A DNA stretch of 64,000 bases from Paenibacillus sp. YPG26 (GTDB lineage Bacteria; Bacillota; Bacilli; Paenibacillales; Paenibacillaceae), in assembly GCF_023704175.1 (NCBI RefSeq), contig NZ_CP084530.1:856501-920500 (forward strand), given 5' to 3'. Under the pieces are notes generated by a model. The model did not search any database, was not told the origin of the DNA, and saw only the letters and a program-made list of their open reading frames with translations. Position numbers and translations under genes: made by a program. This document shows positions 17,114 to 24,823 of the stretch, in pieces; the stretch's first letter is position 1, and each line of letters opens with the position of its first letter.

Positions 17114-18727
17114 GTGAGGCAGGCAAAAGCGGGAATGGCGGTATTGTTGGTCATTGGTATATTAAGCGGTGTGCTGGGTGTACAGGGCAAGGTCTCTGCC
17201 AGCGCAGAGAATCTTCCATTTACGGACCTCGGCGGTGCTTATGGAACTTACGAGATTGCTAGTCTATATAACAAAGGGATCATGAAAGGAACATCTCAGA
17301 CTCTGTTCTCTCCGGACAGGCCGATTACGCGGGCGGAGAGCCTGACCGCGCTAATTAGGCTGCTTAAGCTTGAACCGGTTCAGGGGTCTGTTGCCGCATT
17401 CGCGGATGTGCCTGCCAGCAGGTGGTATTACGGTACAGTGCAGGCAGGTGTCAATCTCGGAATAACCGAAGGGACATCGCCAGCTGTATTTGCTCCTGAA
17501 CAGCCTTTAACCCGTCAAGAGGCGGCGGTATGGCTCGTTCGCGCCTTGAAGCAGCAGAATAACGAGGTGAGTGTTGCGCCAGCATTCAGTGATCGGGGGA
17601 AGATGGCCAGCTGGGCTGTGCCGTCGATCGCCAAGGTACAGCAGCTGGGTCTGATGCAGGGAGACGGAGGGGAGTTCCGGCCAAATGATCCGATTACACG
17701 CCAGGAGACGGCGGTGTTGATGGCAAGGGTTCTTGAGACCCGTGATTGGTCTTCCAAGATTAACGGGATGCCTGCAGCGGGTATCCAGCTGGGCTGGCAG
17801 TATGGCCAGACCACCGCCCAGTATGAGCAAAGTGTGCTGAAATCGAACGTGAATACGCTGTCTCCGCGTTGGCTCTTTCTGGAGAAGAACGGGACGGTCG
17901 GTCAGGCGGTCGACCGGTCCCTTATCAGCTGGGCCCAGGAGCATAACAGGCAGGTGTGGCCGATGGTGGGCAACCGGTTTGATGCGGATGCCACACATTA
18001 TATCCTCACAGACCAGGCAAGGTCAGCTGCCGCAATCAAGCTGATCGGGGATCTGGTTCGGAACTACAGTCTGGACGGGATCAATCTGGACTTCGAGAAT
18101 GTCTATCCTTCGGACAGAGCAGCCTTGACCTCGTTCGTGCGGAATTTGGCGGTACGTCTTCATCAAGAGGAGGCGGTGCTCTCCGTCTGTGTCTCGCCGG
18201 ATCTCGGGACCGACTGGACGGAAGCCTTTGATTACGCGGCACTGGGAGCTGCGGCGGACTACATGGTGCTGATGGGATATGATGAGCATTGGGGAGGGGG
18301 AAGCACAGCAGGTTCAGTCTCTTCGCTGCCTTGGCTGCAGAGAGGGCTTGACCGGCTTGTTGCGGTTGTCCCTGCGGGAAAAGTTATTCTGGCCCTTCCT
18401 TTATATACACGGGATTGGTCTCTGAATAGGAACGGGGCGGCGGTCTCCTCGGCAGAGCTGACTTTGATCCAGCAGAATAGACTGGTTGCACAATATGGTC
18501 TTCGCCCTAAATGGAACGGGGGGATTCAGCAGTACACTGCCGAGTATACATCGGGAGCCGTGCGCCACCGGATCTGGATGGAGGACGGACGTTCCCTGTC
18601 AAGGAAATATGCAATGGGCGCAAGCCGCAGGGTCGCAGGCTTCGCGTATTGGTATGTGAACAGTGAGAGCGCGGATGTCTGGCCGGCTCTGCGAAATGCA
18701 AACCGGTTCAGCGGGTACGCTTTCTGA
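17114..18727 (+). CDS. Secreted SLH-domain glycoside hydrolase family 18 protein
   Basis: A 537-residue protein. A signal peptide (RQAKAGMAVLLVIGILSGVL, likely cleaved near SASA) is followed by three SLH modules (about residues 35-85, 95-150, 155-210; each with a PITR/PLTR-E motif), which anchor proteins to secondary cell-wall polymer. The rest is a GH18 barrel with active-site DGINLDFEN, Glu being the acid/base. The Asn in the DxxN-x-D-x-E pattern is usual in the YaaH/YdhD spore-lytic branch, so peptidoglycan N-acetylglucosaminidase activity is likelier than chitinase. The start is GTG 17114 with AGAGGTGG upstream; a TTG at 17075 is in frame but weaker. Confidence 0.87.
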   Translation: MRQAKAGMAVLLVIGILSGVLGVQGKVSASAENLPFTDLGGAYGTYEIASLYNKGIMKGTSQTLFSPDRPITRAESLTALIRLLKLEPVQGSVAAFADVPASRWYYGTVQAGVNLGITEGTSPAVFAPEQPLTRQEAAVWLVRALKQQNNEVSVAPAFSDRGKMASWAVPSIAKVQQLGLMQGDGGEFRPNDPITRQETAVLMARVLETRDWSSKINGMPAAGIQLGWQYGQTTAQYEQSVLKSNVNTLSPRWLFLEKNGTVGQAVDRSLISWAQEHNRQVWPMVGNRFDADATHYILTDQARSAAAIKLIGDLVRNYSLDGINLDFENVYPSDRAALTSFVRNLAVRLHQEEAVLSVCVSPDLGTDWTEAFDYAALGAAADYMVLMGYDEHWGGGSTAGSVSSLPWLQRGLDRLVAVVPAGKVILALPLYTRDWSLNRNGAAVSSAELTLIQQNRLVAQYGLRPKWNGGIQQYTAEYTSGAVRHRIWMEDGRSLSRKYAMGASRRVAGFAYWYVNSESADVWPALRNANRFSGYAF

Positions 18728-18730
18728 GGA

Positions 18731-19156
18731 TTACTTCCCTCTACGGAGCACTTGATTCAATACCTCGGATAGAATAAGCCCCATTGCTATGGCGCCTGAG
18801 ATAAGAAAGGCTTCAGCAGCCAGCTGGACGGCTGCAGTATAATCATTCTCCACGAATTGGCGCATGGAATCATAAGCGAGACCACCGGGGACAAGAGGTA
18901 TAATGCCGGCAACACTGAAGATGATGAGAGGCATCTTATAGAATCGGGCAAAAAACAGGCTGAGCATCCCCACCACCGCAGATGCGCAGAGGGAAGCCAG
19001 CACAGGACCTGAGCGCGGCTGCACCATCAGATAGATGAACCAGCTCAGCATGCCGGTCAAGCCGCATTGGAGCAGGGAGCGCTTGGGCGCGTTGAACAAT
19101 ATTGTGAACGCAGCGGATGCGATGAAGCTGACGACCAGCTGGGCTGCCATAACCAT
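18731..19156 (-). CDS. ThrE-type threonine/serine exporter, small subunit
   Basis: A 141-residue membrane protein with four to five hydrophobic segments, matching the C-terminal ThrE_2 domain (VVGMLSLFFARFYKMPLIIF and AGIIPLVPGGLAYDSM are characteristic). It is encoded 21 bp after the larger ThrE-like subunit, so the two probably form one exporter that is a single fused chain in Corynebacterium ThrE. AGAGGT precedes the ATG. Confidence 0.85.
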   Translation of the reverse strand: MVMAAQLVVSFIASAAFTILFNAPKRSLLQCGLTGMLSWFIYLMVQPRSGPVLASLCASAVVGMLSLFFARFYKMPLIIFSVAGIIPLVPGGLAYDSMRQFVENDYTAAVQLAAEAFLISGAIAMGLILSEVLNQVLRRGK

Positions 19157-19177
19157 ATCAGATGACCTCTTTCATGA

Positions 19178-19957
19178 TTAGAAAAATATAAACAGGACAG
19201 CGATGCCTGTCCCGATAGCGAAGGCGGTCAGAAATGCTTCCGCTCCGCGCGAGAGACCGGATACCAAATGGCCGGCCATCAAATCCCTAACCGCATTTGT
19301 GATCAGCAGGCCGGGAACGAGGGGCATCACAGAGCCGATAATGATCTTGTCAAGCTGGGCGCCAATTCCTGACTGAACCAGCAGCATGGAGACCAGGCCA
19401 ACAAGGAAGGCGGCGAACAATTCGGCGAAGAACTTGACCTTGACCAGTCTGTGGAAATAAACCACGGCGGAGTACCCGATCCCGCCGCTAATGAACGAGG
19501 GGATCAGATCCCTCCAGTCACCTTGGAACATGATCGTGAAGCTGGCGCTGGCAATGGAGGCTGCGGCGATCAAGACCCATACGGGAAAAGCGTGTGCGGC
19601 TCGATCTATTCCCAGCAGCTCCTGCTTGGCCTCAGCTGCCTGGATTGTTCCATTCGTGAGCCTGCGGGAGACACTGTTCACAGCCGTCACCTTCTGCAGA
19701 TCCGTGGTCCGTTCAGCAATCCGGATCAGCTTGGAGGAAGCCTCGCTTCCCGCTTGGAATATAATCCCGGTCGGTGTTACATAGCTATGCGATAGAGGGA
19801 TGCCAAGACTTGCGGCCATACGTGTCATCGTGTCTTCCACACGGGATGTTTCGGCTCCGCTTTGCAGCATGATTTTGCCGGCGAGCAGACACAAACTGGT
19901 AGCTGTGTCCACATCAGCTGTGGCTAAGGATTCAGAGGAATCCGGGTTATGCTCCAT
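19178..19957 (-). CDS. ThrE-type threonine/serine exporter, large subunit
   Basis: A 259-residue protein with a soluble N-terminal ~110 residues (AGKIMLQSGAETSRVEDTM is the family signature) and five membrane segments ending in GTGIAVLFIFF; the repeat motif GSVMPLVPGLLITNAVRD parallels the one in the small subunit. Family members export Thr/Ser or act in amino-acid homeostasis. It is first in the two-gene operon. Confidence 0.85.
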   Translation of the reverse strand: MEHNPDSSESLATADVDTATSLCLLAGKIMLQSGAETSRVEDTMTRMAASLGIPLSHSYVTPTGIIFQAGSEASSKLIRIAERTTDLQKVTAVNSVSRRLTNGTIQAAEAKQELLGIDRAAHAFPVWVLIAAASIASASFTIMFQGDWRDLIPSFISGGIGYSAVVYFHRLVKVKFFAELFAAFLVGLVSMLLVQSGIGAQLDKIIIGSVMPLVPGLLITNAVRDLMAGHLVSGLSRGAEAFLTAFAIGTGIAVLFIFF

Positions 19958-20141
19958 ATGGATCTACTCCTTCTTGGCCTGTAACTCGATTTGAACGAAC
20001 CTATTATATCATGGGGAGACAGACGGCGGCATGTTTAGCTTGAAGGGGAAAGGGTAAGTGATAATGAAGCTGCACAAGTTATAATTGTGACAAATTTATA
20101 AAAATAATTTGAACAAATTATGAACATTTTGTAGCGGATTG

Positions 20142-20150
20142 TGGTATACT
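20142..20150 (+). promoter_or_regulatory. Extended -10 promoter element
   Basis: TGGTATACT fits an extended -10 (TGn plus TATACT) 46 bp before the small membrane protein gene. The -35 is weak. Upstream, CAAATT/AATTTG arms (20091-20111) form an AT-rich inverted repeat of unknown use. Confidence 0.5.
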
Positions 20151-20195
20151 TAATTTAAAGCAAGCCCTTTCAACATTTAATCAGGAGTGATGAAC

Positions 20196-20456
20196 ATGTC
20201 AGCTAAAGTATATCCTTTCAGTAAAGTCCAGAAAATGAAAGACGATGGCTATACCGTTGCCTTTTATATGACTGTAATATCCTGGGCGCTCCTTGCATTC
20301 GGTGTTGTGCTCTGTCTCTTCAATCTCTCTGAGTTCAATGACCGCAATATGGCCTTGATGGGCGGCCTCGGTGCCATGATCGCCAGTGTATTCGTGTATA
20401 CGATTGGAACCTCGATTTATCTGGTTCAATCCAATTCGCACAAGACTAATGACTAA
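20196..20456 (+). CDS. Small two-helix membrane protein, possibly YiaA/YiaB type
   Basis: An 86-residue protein with a short cytoplasmic start (SAKVYPFSKVQKMKDDG) and two hydrophobic helices, YMTVISWALLAFGVVLCLF and MALMGGLGAMIASVFVYTIG. The layout resembles YiaA/YiaB two-helix proteins, but the match is loose. The start is ATG 20196 with AGGAG 8 bases upstream; GTG 20187 and ATG 20190 are in frame but overlap the ribosome binding site. It is a single gene closed by a strong terminator. Confidence 0.7.
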   Translation: MSAKVYPFSKVQKMKDDGYTVAFYMTVISWALLAFGVVLCLFNLSEFNDRNMALMGGLGAMIASVFVYTIGTSIYLVQSNSHKTND

Positions 20457-20486
20457 ATGAGTTCTTGCTATAGAACGGAAATTTAT

Positions 20487-20525
20487 TAAAAAACCCTTTA
20501 GACGAATGTCTTAAAGGGTTTTTTT
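20487..20525 (+). terminator. Strong intrinsic terminator
   Basis: AAAAAACCCTTTA-GAC pairs with GTC-TTAAAGGGTTTTTT around a short loop, with a run of T on the + strand (and A tract on the other side, so it could work in both directions). Confidence 0.9.
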
Positions 20526-20605
20526 GCGTCCATATTAATAGTTGTGAACACTTCGTGAAAATAATGTCTGCAAATGGAAAGGAATTTATGACGATTTCGT
20601 TAAAA

Positions 20606-20621
20606 CGTGACAAATCTCACA
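20606..20621. promoter_or_regulatory. Crp/Fnr-type site upstream of qox operon
   Basis: CGTGA-CAAATC-TCACA matches the TGTGA-N6-TCACA operator of the Crp/Fnr family at nine of ten positions, 118 bp before qoxA. A TTGTGAA half-site as used by Rex/ResD-type regulators lies at 20542-20548. Either would fit oxygen or redox control of an oxidase; which protein binds is unknown. Confidence 0.5.
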
Positions 20622-20738
20622 TGCAATCTGATAAACTGAAACAGCTTTGATCTGTATGGGTATTTATATTAATAAGTACAGCTTGAACCTGTGGTATCCA
20701 TCGGTTCATTCTGTACCTGATGAAGAGGTGATGGGAAA

Positions 20739-21656
20739 ATGAAAAGCAAGCGGACCGGCTGGAAACTGCTCACGATTCTGGTCTTGAGCTATGCTGTGAT
20801 CATCGCAGTGTCTGTAGCTCTCGGATGGGATAAGTTCATCGTGCTTGATCCGAAAGGACCTGTGGCTGAAGTTCAGCAAAAGCTGATCATTCTAACAGGA
20901 CTTATATGTATGGCCGTCGTGATTCCAGTGATTGTACTCATGGTCTACATTGTGTGGAAGTACCGGGATACTCCAGACAATGATGCGCCTTATCAACCAG
21001 AATGGAATGACAGCAAGCTGCTGGAGACCATTTGGTGGGGGATTCCAATTCTTATTATTATCGTGCTCAGTATCTTCACAGCGCGCGATACGTATAAGCT
21101 TGCCAAGCCCCCGGTAACAGACTCCAATCCGATTACCATCCAGGTGACTTCACTGGACTGGAAATGGCTGTTCCAATACCCGGATCAGAAGATTGCGACT
21201 GTTAACTATGTGCAGATTCCTGCAGGTGTTCCGATCAGGTTCCAGCTGACTTCGGATGCGCCGATGAACTCCTTCTGGATTCCGCAGCTCGGTGGTCAGG
21301 AATATTCCATGCCGGGTATGGCTATGCAGCTGTGGCTGCAGGCAGACAAACCAGGCAAATATTTCGGCTCCGGGGCCAACTTTAGCGGTAGGGACTTCGC
21401 CCACATGCAGTTCGAGGTGGAGTCGAAGCCTCAGGCAGAATTCAATGAATGGGTGAAAGAGGTCAAAGCCTCCTCGCCAGAGTTAACCAAAGAGGGTTAC
21501 ACTCAGTTGGCGAAACCGAGCACGGCCAAACAGGAATTCTTCTCATCTTATCCGGATGAATTGTATACCGAAATCGTTGATAAGAATGGCGGTATCTATA
21601 TGAAGCACTCGGATGGCTTGAATTCCGGAAGTTATAACGGTTCGACAAGACCATAA
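20739..21656 (+). CDS. qoxA: Quinol oxidase (aa3 type) subunit II
   Basis: A 305-residue subunit II with a signal-anchor, a second membrane hairpin (LIILTGLICMAVVIPVIVLM and IPILIIIVLSIFTARD), then a cupredoxin domain. The CuA ligands (C-x3-C, His) are absent: the region reads SFWIPQLGGQEYSMPGMAMQ, as in quinol oxidases. VLDPKGPVAEVQ just after the first helix matches Bacillus QoxA. The lipoprotein Cys of B. subtilis QoxA is missing here (the sequence reads SVALGWDKF). It delivers electrons from menaquinol. Start after GAGGTGATGGGAAA. First gene of qoxABCD. Confidence 0.93.
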   Translation: MKSKRTGWKLLTILVLSYAVIIAVSVALGWDKFIVLDPKGPVAEVQQKLIILTGLICMAVVIPVIVLMVYIVWKYRDTPDNDAPYQPEWNDSKLLETIWWGIPILIIIVLSIFTARDTYKLAKPPVTDSNPITIQVTSLDWKWLFQYPDQKIATVNYVQIPAGVPIRFQLTSDAPMNSFWIPQLGGQEYSMPGMAMQLWLQADKPGKYFGSGANFSGRDFAHMQFEVESKPQAEFNEWVKEVKASSPELTKEGYTQLAKPSTAKQEFFSSYPDELYTEIVDKNGGIYMKHSDGLNSGSYNGSTRP

Positions 21657-21680
21657 TGATAGGCGAAAGAGGGTAACGTA

Positions 21681-23663
21681 ATGTGGGAAAATATTAAAGA
21701 GTTCGCCTCCACTTTTTTCGTCACCGGTGATCCGCTGATTTATGGTGCGGATGTAGCCATCGTACTGACGAGTATCGCGATCGTCTTTGTACTGACGTAT
21801 TTCAAGAAGTGGACGTGGCTTTGGCGGGAGTGGATCACTACCGTCGATCACAAAAAAATTGGTATCATGTATCTCATTGCTTCACTGCTTATGCTTTTCC
21901 GCGGCGGGGTCGATGCGCTGCTGATGCGTACACAGCTTGCTCTGCCAAACATGAAGTTCCTGCAGGCAGATCACTACAACGCTGTATTTACAACACACGG
22001 TACGATCATGATCCTGTTCATGGCGATGCCGCTGATGTTCGCTTTGTTCAACCTGGTTGTGCCTTTACAGCTGGGCGCCAGGGACGTAGCTTATCCGTTC
22101 CTGAACTCCCTGAGCTTCTGGTTGTTCCTTATGGGAGCCATGCTGTTCAACTTGTCCTTTGTTATCGGGGGTTCACCAGATGCGGGATGGCTCAGCTATC
22201 CGCCGCTCTCCGAACTGTCCCATAGCCCGGGTGTCGGGCAGAACTTCTATATATGGGGGATACAGATTTCAGGTATCGGTTCCCTGGCAACCGGGATTAA
22301 CTTCCTGGTAACCATCTTGAAGATGCGTGCACCGGGTATGAAAATGATGAAGATGCCGCTGTTCTCCTGGTCTGTACTTTCCAGCTCGATCATGATCATC
22401 TTTGCATTCCCGATTCTGACCGTTACGCTGGCGCTTCTCTTCCTGGACAGGTTCCTGGGCGCTCACTTCTTCACCATGGATCTGGGCGGCAACCCGATGC
22501 TGTACGTCAACCTGATCTGGATGTGGGGTCACCCGGAAGTATATATCGTGGTTATTCCGGCCTTCGGTATCTTCTCTGAGGTGGTCGCCACCTTCTCCAA
22601 GAAGAAGATATTTGGTTATAAATCGATGGTCTTCTCCATGATGCTGATCAGTATTGTCTCCTTCTTCACTTGGGCCCACCACTTCTTCACAATGGGTTCC
22701 AGTGCGAACGTTAACGTATTCTTTGCCATCTCGACGATGGTTATCGGTATACCAACAGGGGTTAAAGTGTTCAACTGGCTGTTCACCATGTTCCGGGGAC
22801 GGATTACCATTTCACAGCCGATGCTGTGGACCCTTGGCTTCATCCCATGCTTCGTTGTGGGTGGGGCAACCGGTGTCATGCTGGCTGTAGCTCCGGCCGA
22901 CTACCAATATCACAACAGCTACTTCCTGATCGCCCACTTCCACCAAGTGCTGATCGGGGGCGTTGTATTCGGTTATCTTGCAGGGATGTACTACTGGTGG
23001 CCGAAGGTGTTCGGATTCAAGCTGGACGACCGTCTTGGTAAATGGGCGTTCTGGATGTGGAACATTGGCTTCTATGTATGCTTCATGCCGCAGTACGCAC
23101 TCGGCTTCATGGGTATGACCCGTCGTCTGTACACTTACGGATCAGACACAGGCTGGGATCTTGGCTGGGCGCCGCTTAACCTTGTATCTACAGTAGGTGC
23201 GTTCCTGATGGGGATCGGGTTCATCTTCCAGGTATGGCAGATCAGCTACAGTATCCGCAAAGGCGAGCGCGACCTTACCGGGGATCCATGGGGAGGACGT
23301 ACGCTCGAGTGGTCAATTCCATCTCCTGCGCCAATGTATAACTTTGCGGTAGAACCGCATGTAACTACGGATGACGCTTGGTGGAAAGTCAAGGAAGACA
23401 GAGCCAAAGGCATTAAGCCGGCGCCTGTCAAGCTTGAACCTATTCATATGCCGAAGAACTCGGCGATACCGTTCATCATGTCGGTATTCTGGTTCATTGC
23501 CGGATTTGGATTTGTATTCGATTGGATGTGGATGGCGATTCCGGGTCTTGTTGGAGTTGCGGGATGTATGCTCGCCCGTTCCTTCTCGTACGATACGGAT
23601 TATTACATTCCGGTTGATGAAATTGAGCGCACTGAAGCAGCTTTAAGAGGGAGGACCGTTTAA
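21681..23663 (+). CDS. qoxB: Quinol oxidase subunit I
   Basis: A 660-residue haem-copper oxidase subunit with about 14-15 membrane helices. It has the haem ligand His in FTTHGTIMILFMAMP, the CuB/Tyr cross-link motif WGHPEVYIVVIP, the CuB His pair in FFTWAHHFFTMG, and HFHQVLIGG for the two haem ligands of helix X. It forms the haem a/haem a3-CuB centre and the proton channels. RBS GAGGG 8 bases upstream of the ATG; 24 bp after qoxA. Its stop overlaps the qoxC start by 1 base. Confidence 0.95.
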   Translation: MWENIKEFASTFFVTGDPLIYGADVAIVLTSIAIVFVLTYFKKWTWLWREWITTVDHKKIGIMYLIASLLMLFRGGVDALLMRTQLALPNMKFLQADHYNAVFTTHGTIMILFMAMPLMFALFNLVVPLQLGARDVAYPFLNSLSFWLFLMGAMLFNLSFVIGGSPDAGWLSYPPLSELSHSPGVGQNFYIWGIQISGIGSLATGINFLVTILKMRAPGMKMMKMPLFSWSVLSSSIMIIFAFPILTVTLALLFLDRFLGAHFFTMDLGGNPMLYVNLIWMWGHPEVYIVVIPAFGIFSEVVATFSKKKIFGYKSMVFSMMLISIVSFFTWAHHFFTMGSSANVNVFFAISTMVIGIPTGVKVFNWLFTMFRGRITISQPMLWTLGFIPCFVVGGATGVMLAVAPADYQYHNSYFLIAHFHQVLIGGVVFGYLAGMYYWWPKVFGFKLDDRLGKWAFWMWNIGFYVCFMPQYALGFMGMTRRLYTYGSDTGWDLGWAPLNLVSTVGAFLMGIGFIFQVWQISYSIRKGERDLTGDPWGGRTLEWSIPSPAPMYNFAVEPHVTTDDAWWKVKEDRAKGIKPAPVKLEPIHMPKNSAIPFIMSVFWFIAGFGFVFDWMWMAIPGLVGVAGCMLARSFSYDTDYYIPVDEIERTEAALRGRTV

Positions 23664-24268
23664 TGGCACACGCGACAACAGAGCATTCCCACGCGCATGA
23701 AGCCCACGAGAGTCACGAGTCCTTGAAGGTGCTTGGCTTCTGGATCTTCATCGTTACCGATATCTTGATATTCGGCACATTGTTCGCCTGTTATGCGGTG
23801 CTTCATACGCATACGAACGGCGGACCTGGTGCCAAAGAGTTGTTTGAAATGCCAGGCGTTATCGCAGAGACCTTTATCCTGCTTACAAGCAGCTTCACAA
23901 GCGGTCTTGCTATGCTTGCCTTGCACAAAGGCAAAGTGAAGCAGTTGATTGCCTGGCTGGCTGTAACCGCGGTACTGGGCGCTGCCTTTATCGGCTTGGA
24001 GCTTCACGAGTTCGTAGTTCTGGTTGAGGAAGGTCACAAGATTTCCAGTAATGCATTCCTGTCTGCCTTCTACACGCTGGTGGGTACACACGGTCTTCAC
24101 GTCATGATCGGTCTTGTATGGATGATAGCGCTCATGATTCAGTTGTCCCGCAGGGGCATTACTGAAGTGACTACCCGCAAAGTAACGAATCTCAGCTTGT
24201 ATTGGCACTTCTTGGATGTCATCTGGATCTTCGTCTTCACCGTCGTATATCTGATGGGGGTGATGTAA
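23663..24268 (+). CDS. qoxC: Quinol oxidase subunit III
   Basis: A 201-residue protein with five membrane helices, preceded by a His-rich N terminus (HATTEHSHAHEAHESHESLK). LGFWIFIVTDILIFGTLFAC and the HGLHVMIGLVWMI helix are diagnostic of haem-copper oxidase subunit III (five-helix quinol oxidase form). GGGAGGACCG precedes the ATG. Confidence 0.94.
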   Translation: MAHATTEHSHAHEAHESHESLKVLGFWIFIVTDILIFGTLFACYAVLHTHTNGGPGAKELFEMPGVIAETFILLTSSFTSGLAMLALHKGKVKQLIAWLAVTAVLGAAFIGLELHEFVVLVEEGHKISSNAFLSAFYTLVGTHGLHVMIGLVWMIALMIQLSRRGITEVTTRKVTNLSLYWHFLDVIWIFVFTVVYLMGVM

Positions 24269-24269
24269 G

Positions 24270-24602
24270 ATGAGTCAGCATAATACAGGACATGAACACG
24301 CCTCTGCTGAGGGACACGGTTCACTGAAGTCTTATGTGATCGGTTTTATTTTCTCCATCGTACTGACAATCATACCGCTCGTTATTGTCATGAATGGCCT
24401 GCTTAACAAAACCCAGACCTTCATTACAATTATGATTATGGCAGTACTTCAGCTTATCGTTCAGCTCTTCTTCTTCATGCATATCCGTGAAGGCGAGAAG
24501 CCAAGATGGAATGTCATGACCTTGATTGTCGGGATTATTATTGTATTCACAGTGGTGGCGGGTTCAATCTGGATCATGTCCTTCAACTCTACAATGCAAT
24601 AG
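24270..24602 (+). CDS. qoxD: Quinol oxidase subunit IV
   Basis: A 110-residue subunit with three membrane helices and a His-rich start (HNTGHEHASAEGHG); LKSYVIGFIFSIVLTIIPL and FFFMHIREGEKPRWN are typical of QoxD/CyoD. The ATG is 1 bp after the qoxC stop. The operon ends here. Confidence 0.93.
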   Translation: MSQHNTGHEHASAEGHGSLKSYVIGFIFSIVLTIIPLVIVMNGLLNKTQTFITIMIMAVLQLIVQLFFFMHIREGEKPRWNVMTLIVGIIIVFTVVAGSIWIMSFNSTMQ

Positions 24603-24687
24603 TAAGCACACAGCTCTATACAACGAATCCGATCGCAGCGCAGGGCGGGAAGGCGCCATGTGTCATGCTCATCGGATTGAATACAAG

Positions 24688-24735
24688 AAGGGAATGTCCC
24701 ATCAGCCAAGCGGCGGTGGGGCATTCCCTTTTTTT
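24688..24735. terminator. Terminator after qoxD, between convergent genes
   Basis: AAGGGAATGTCCCA pairs with TGGGGCATTCCCTT, followed by seven T on the + strand. Confidence 0.85.
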
Positions 24736-24823
24736 GAGTTGGCTTAGCAGATGACCTGTAAGCCCGAAGCTAATCACGGGATGTATAAGTTCAATTCTGA
24801 AGCAGCCCATGCGGGTGTGCGGG

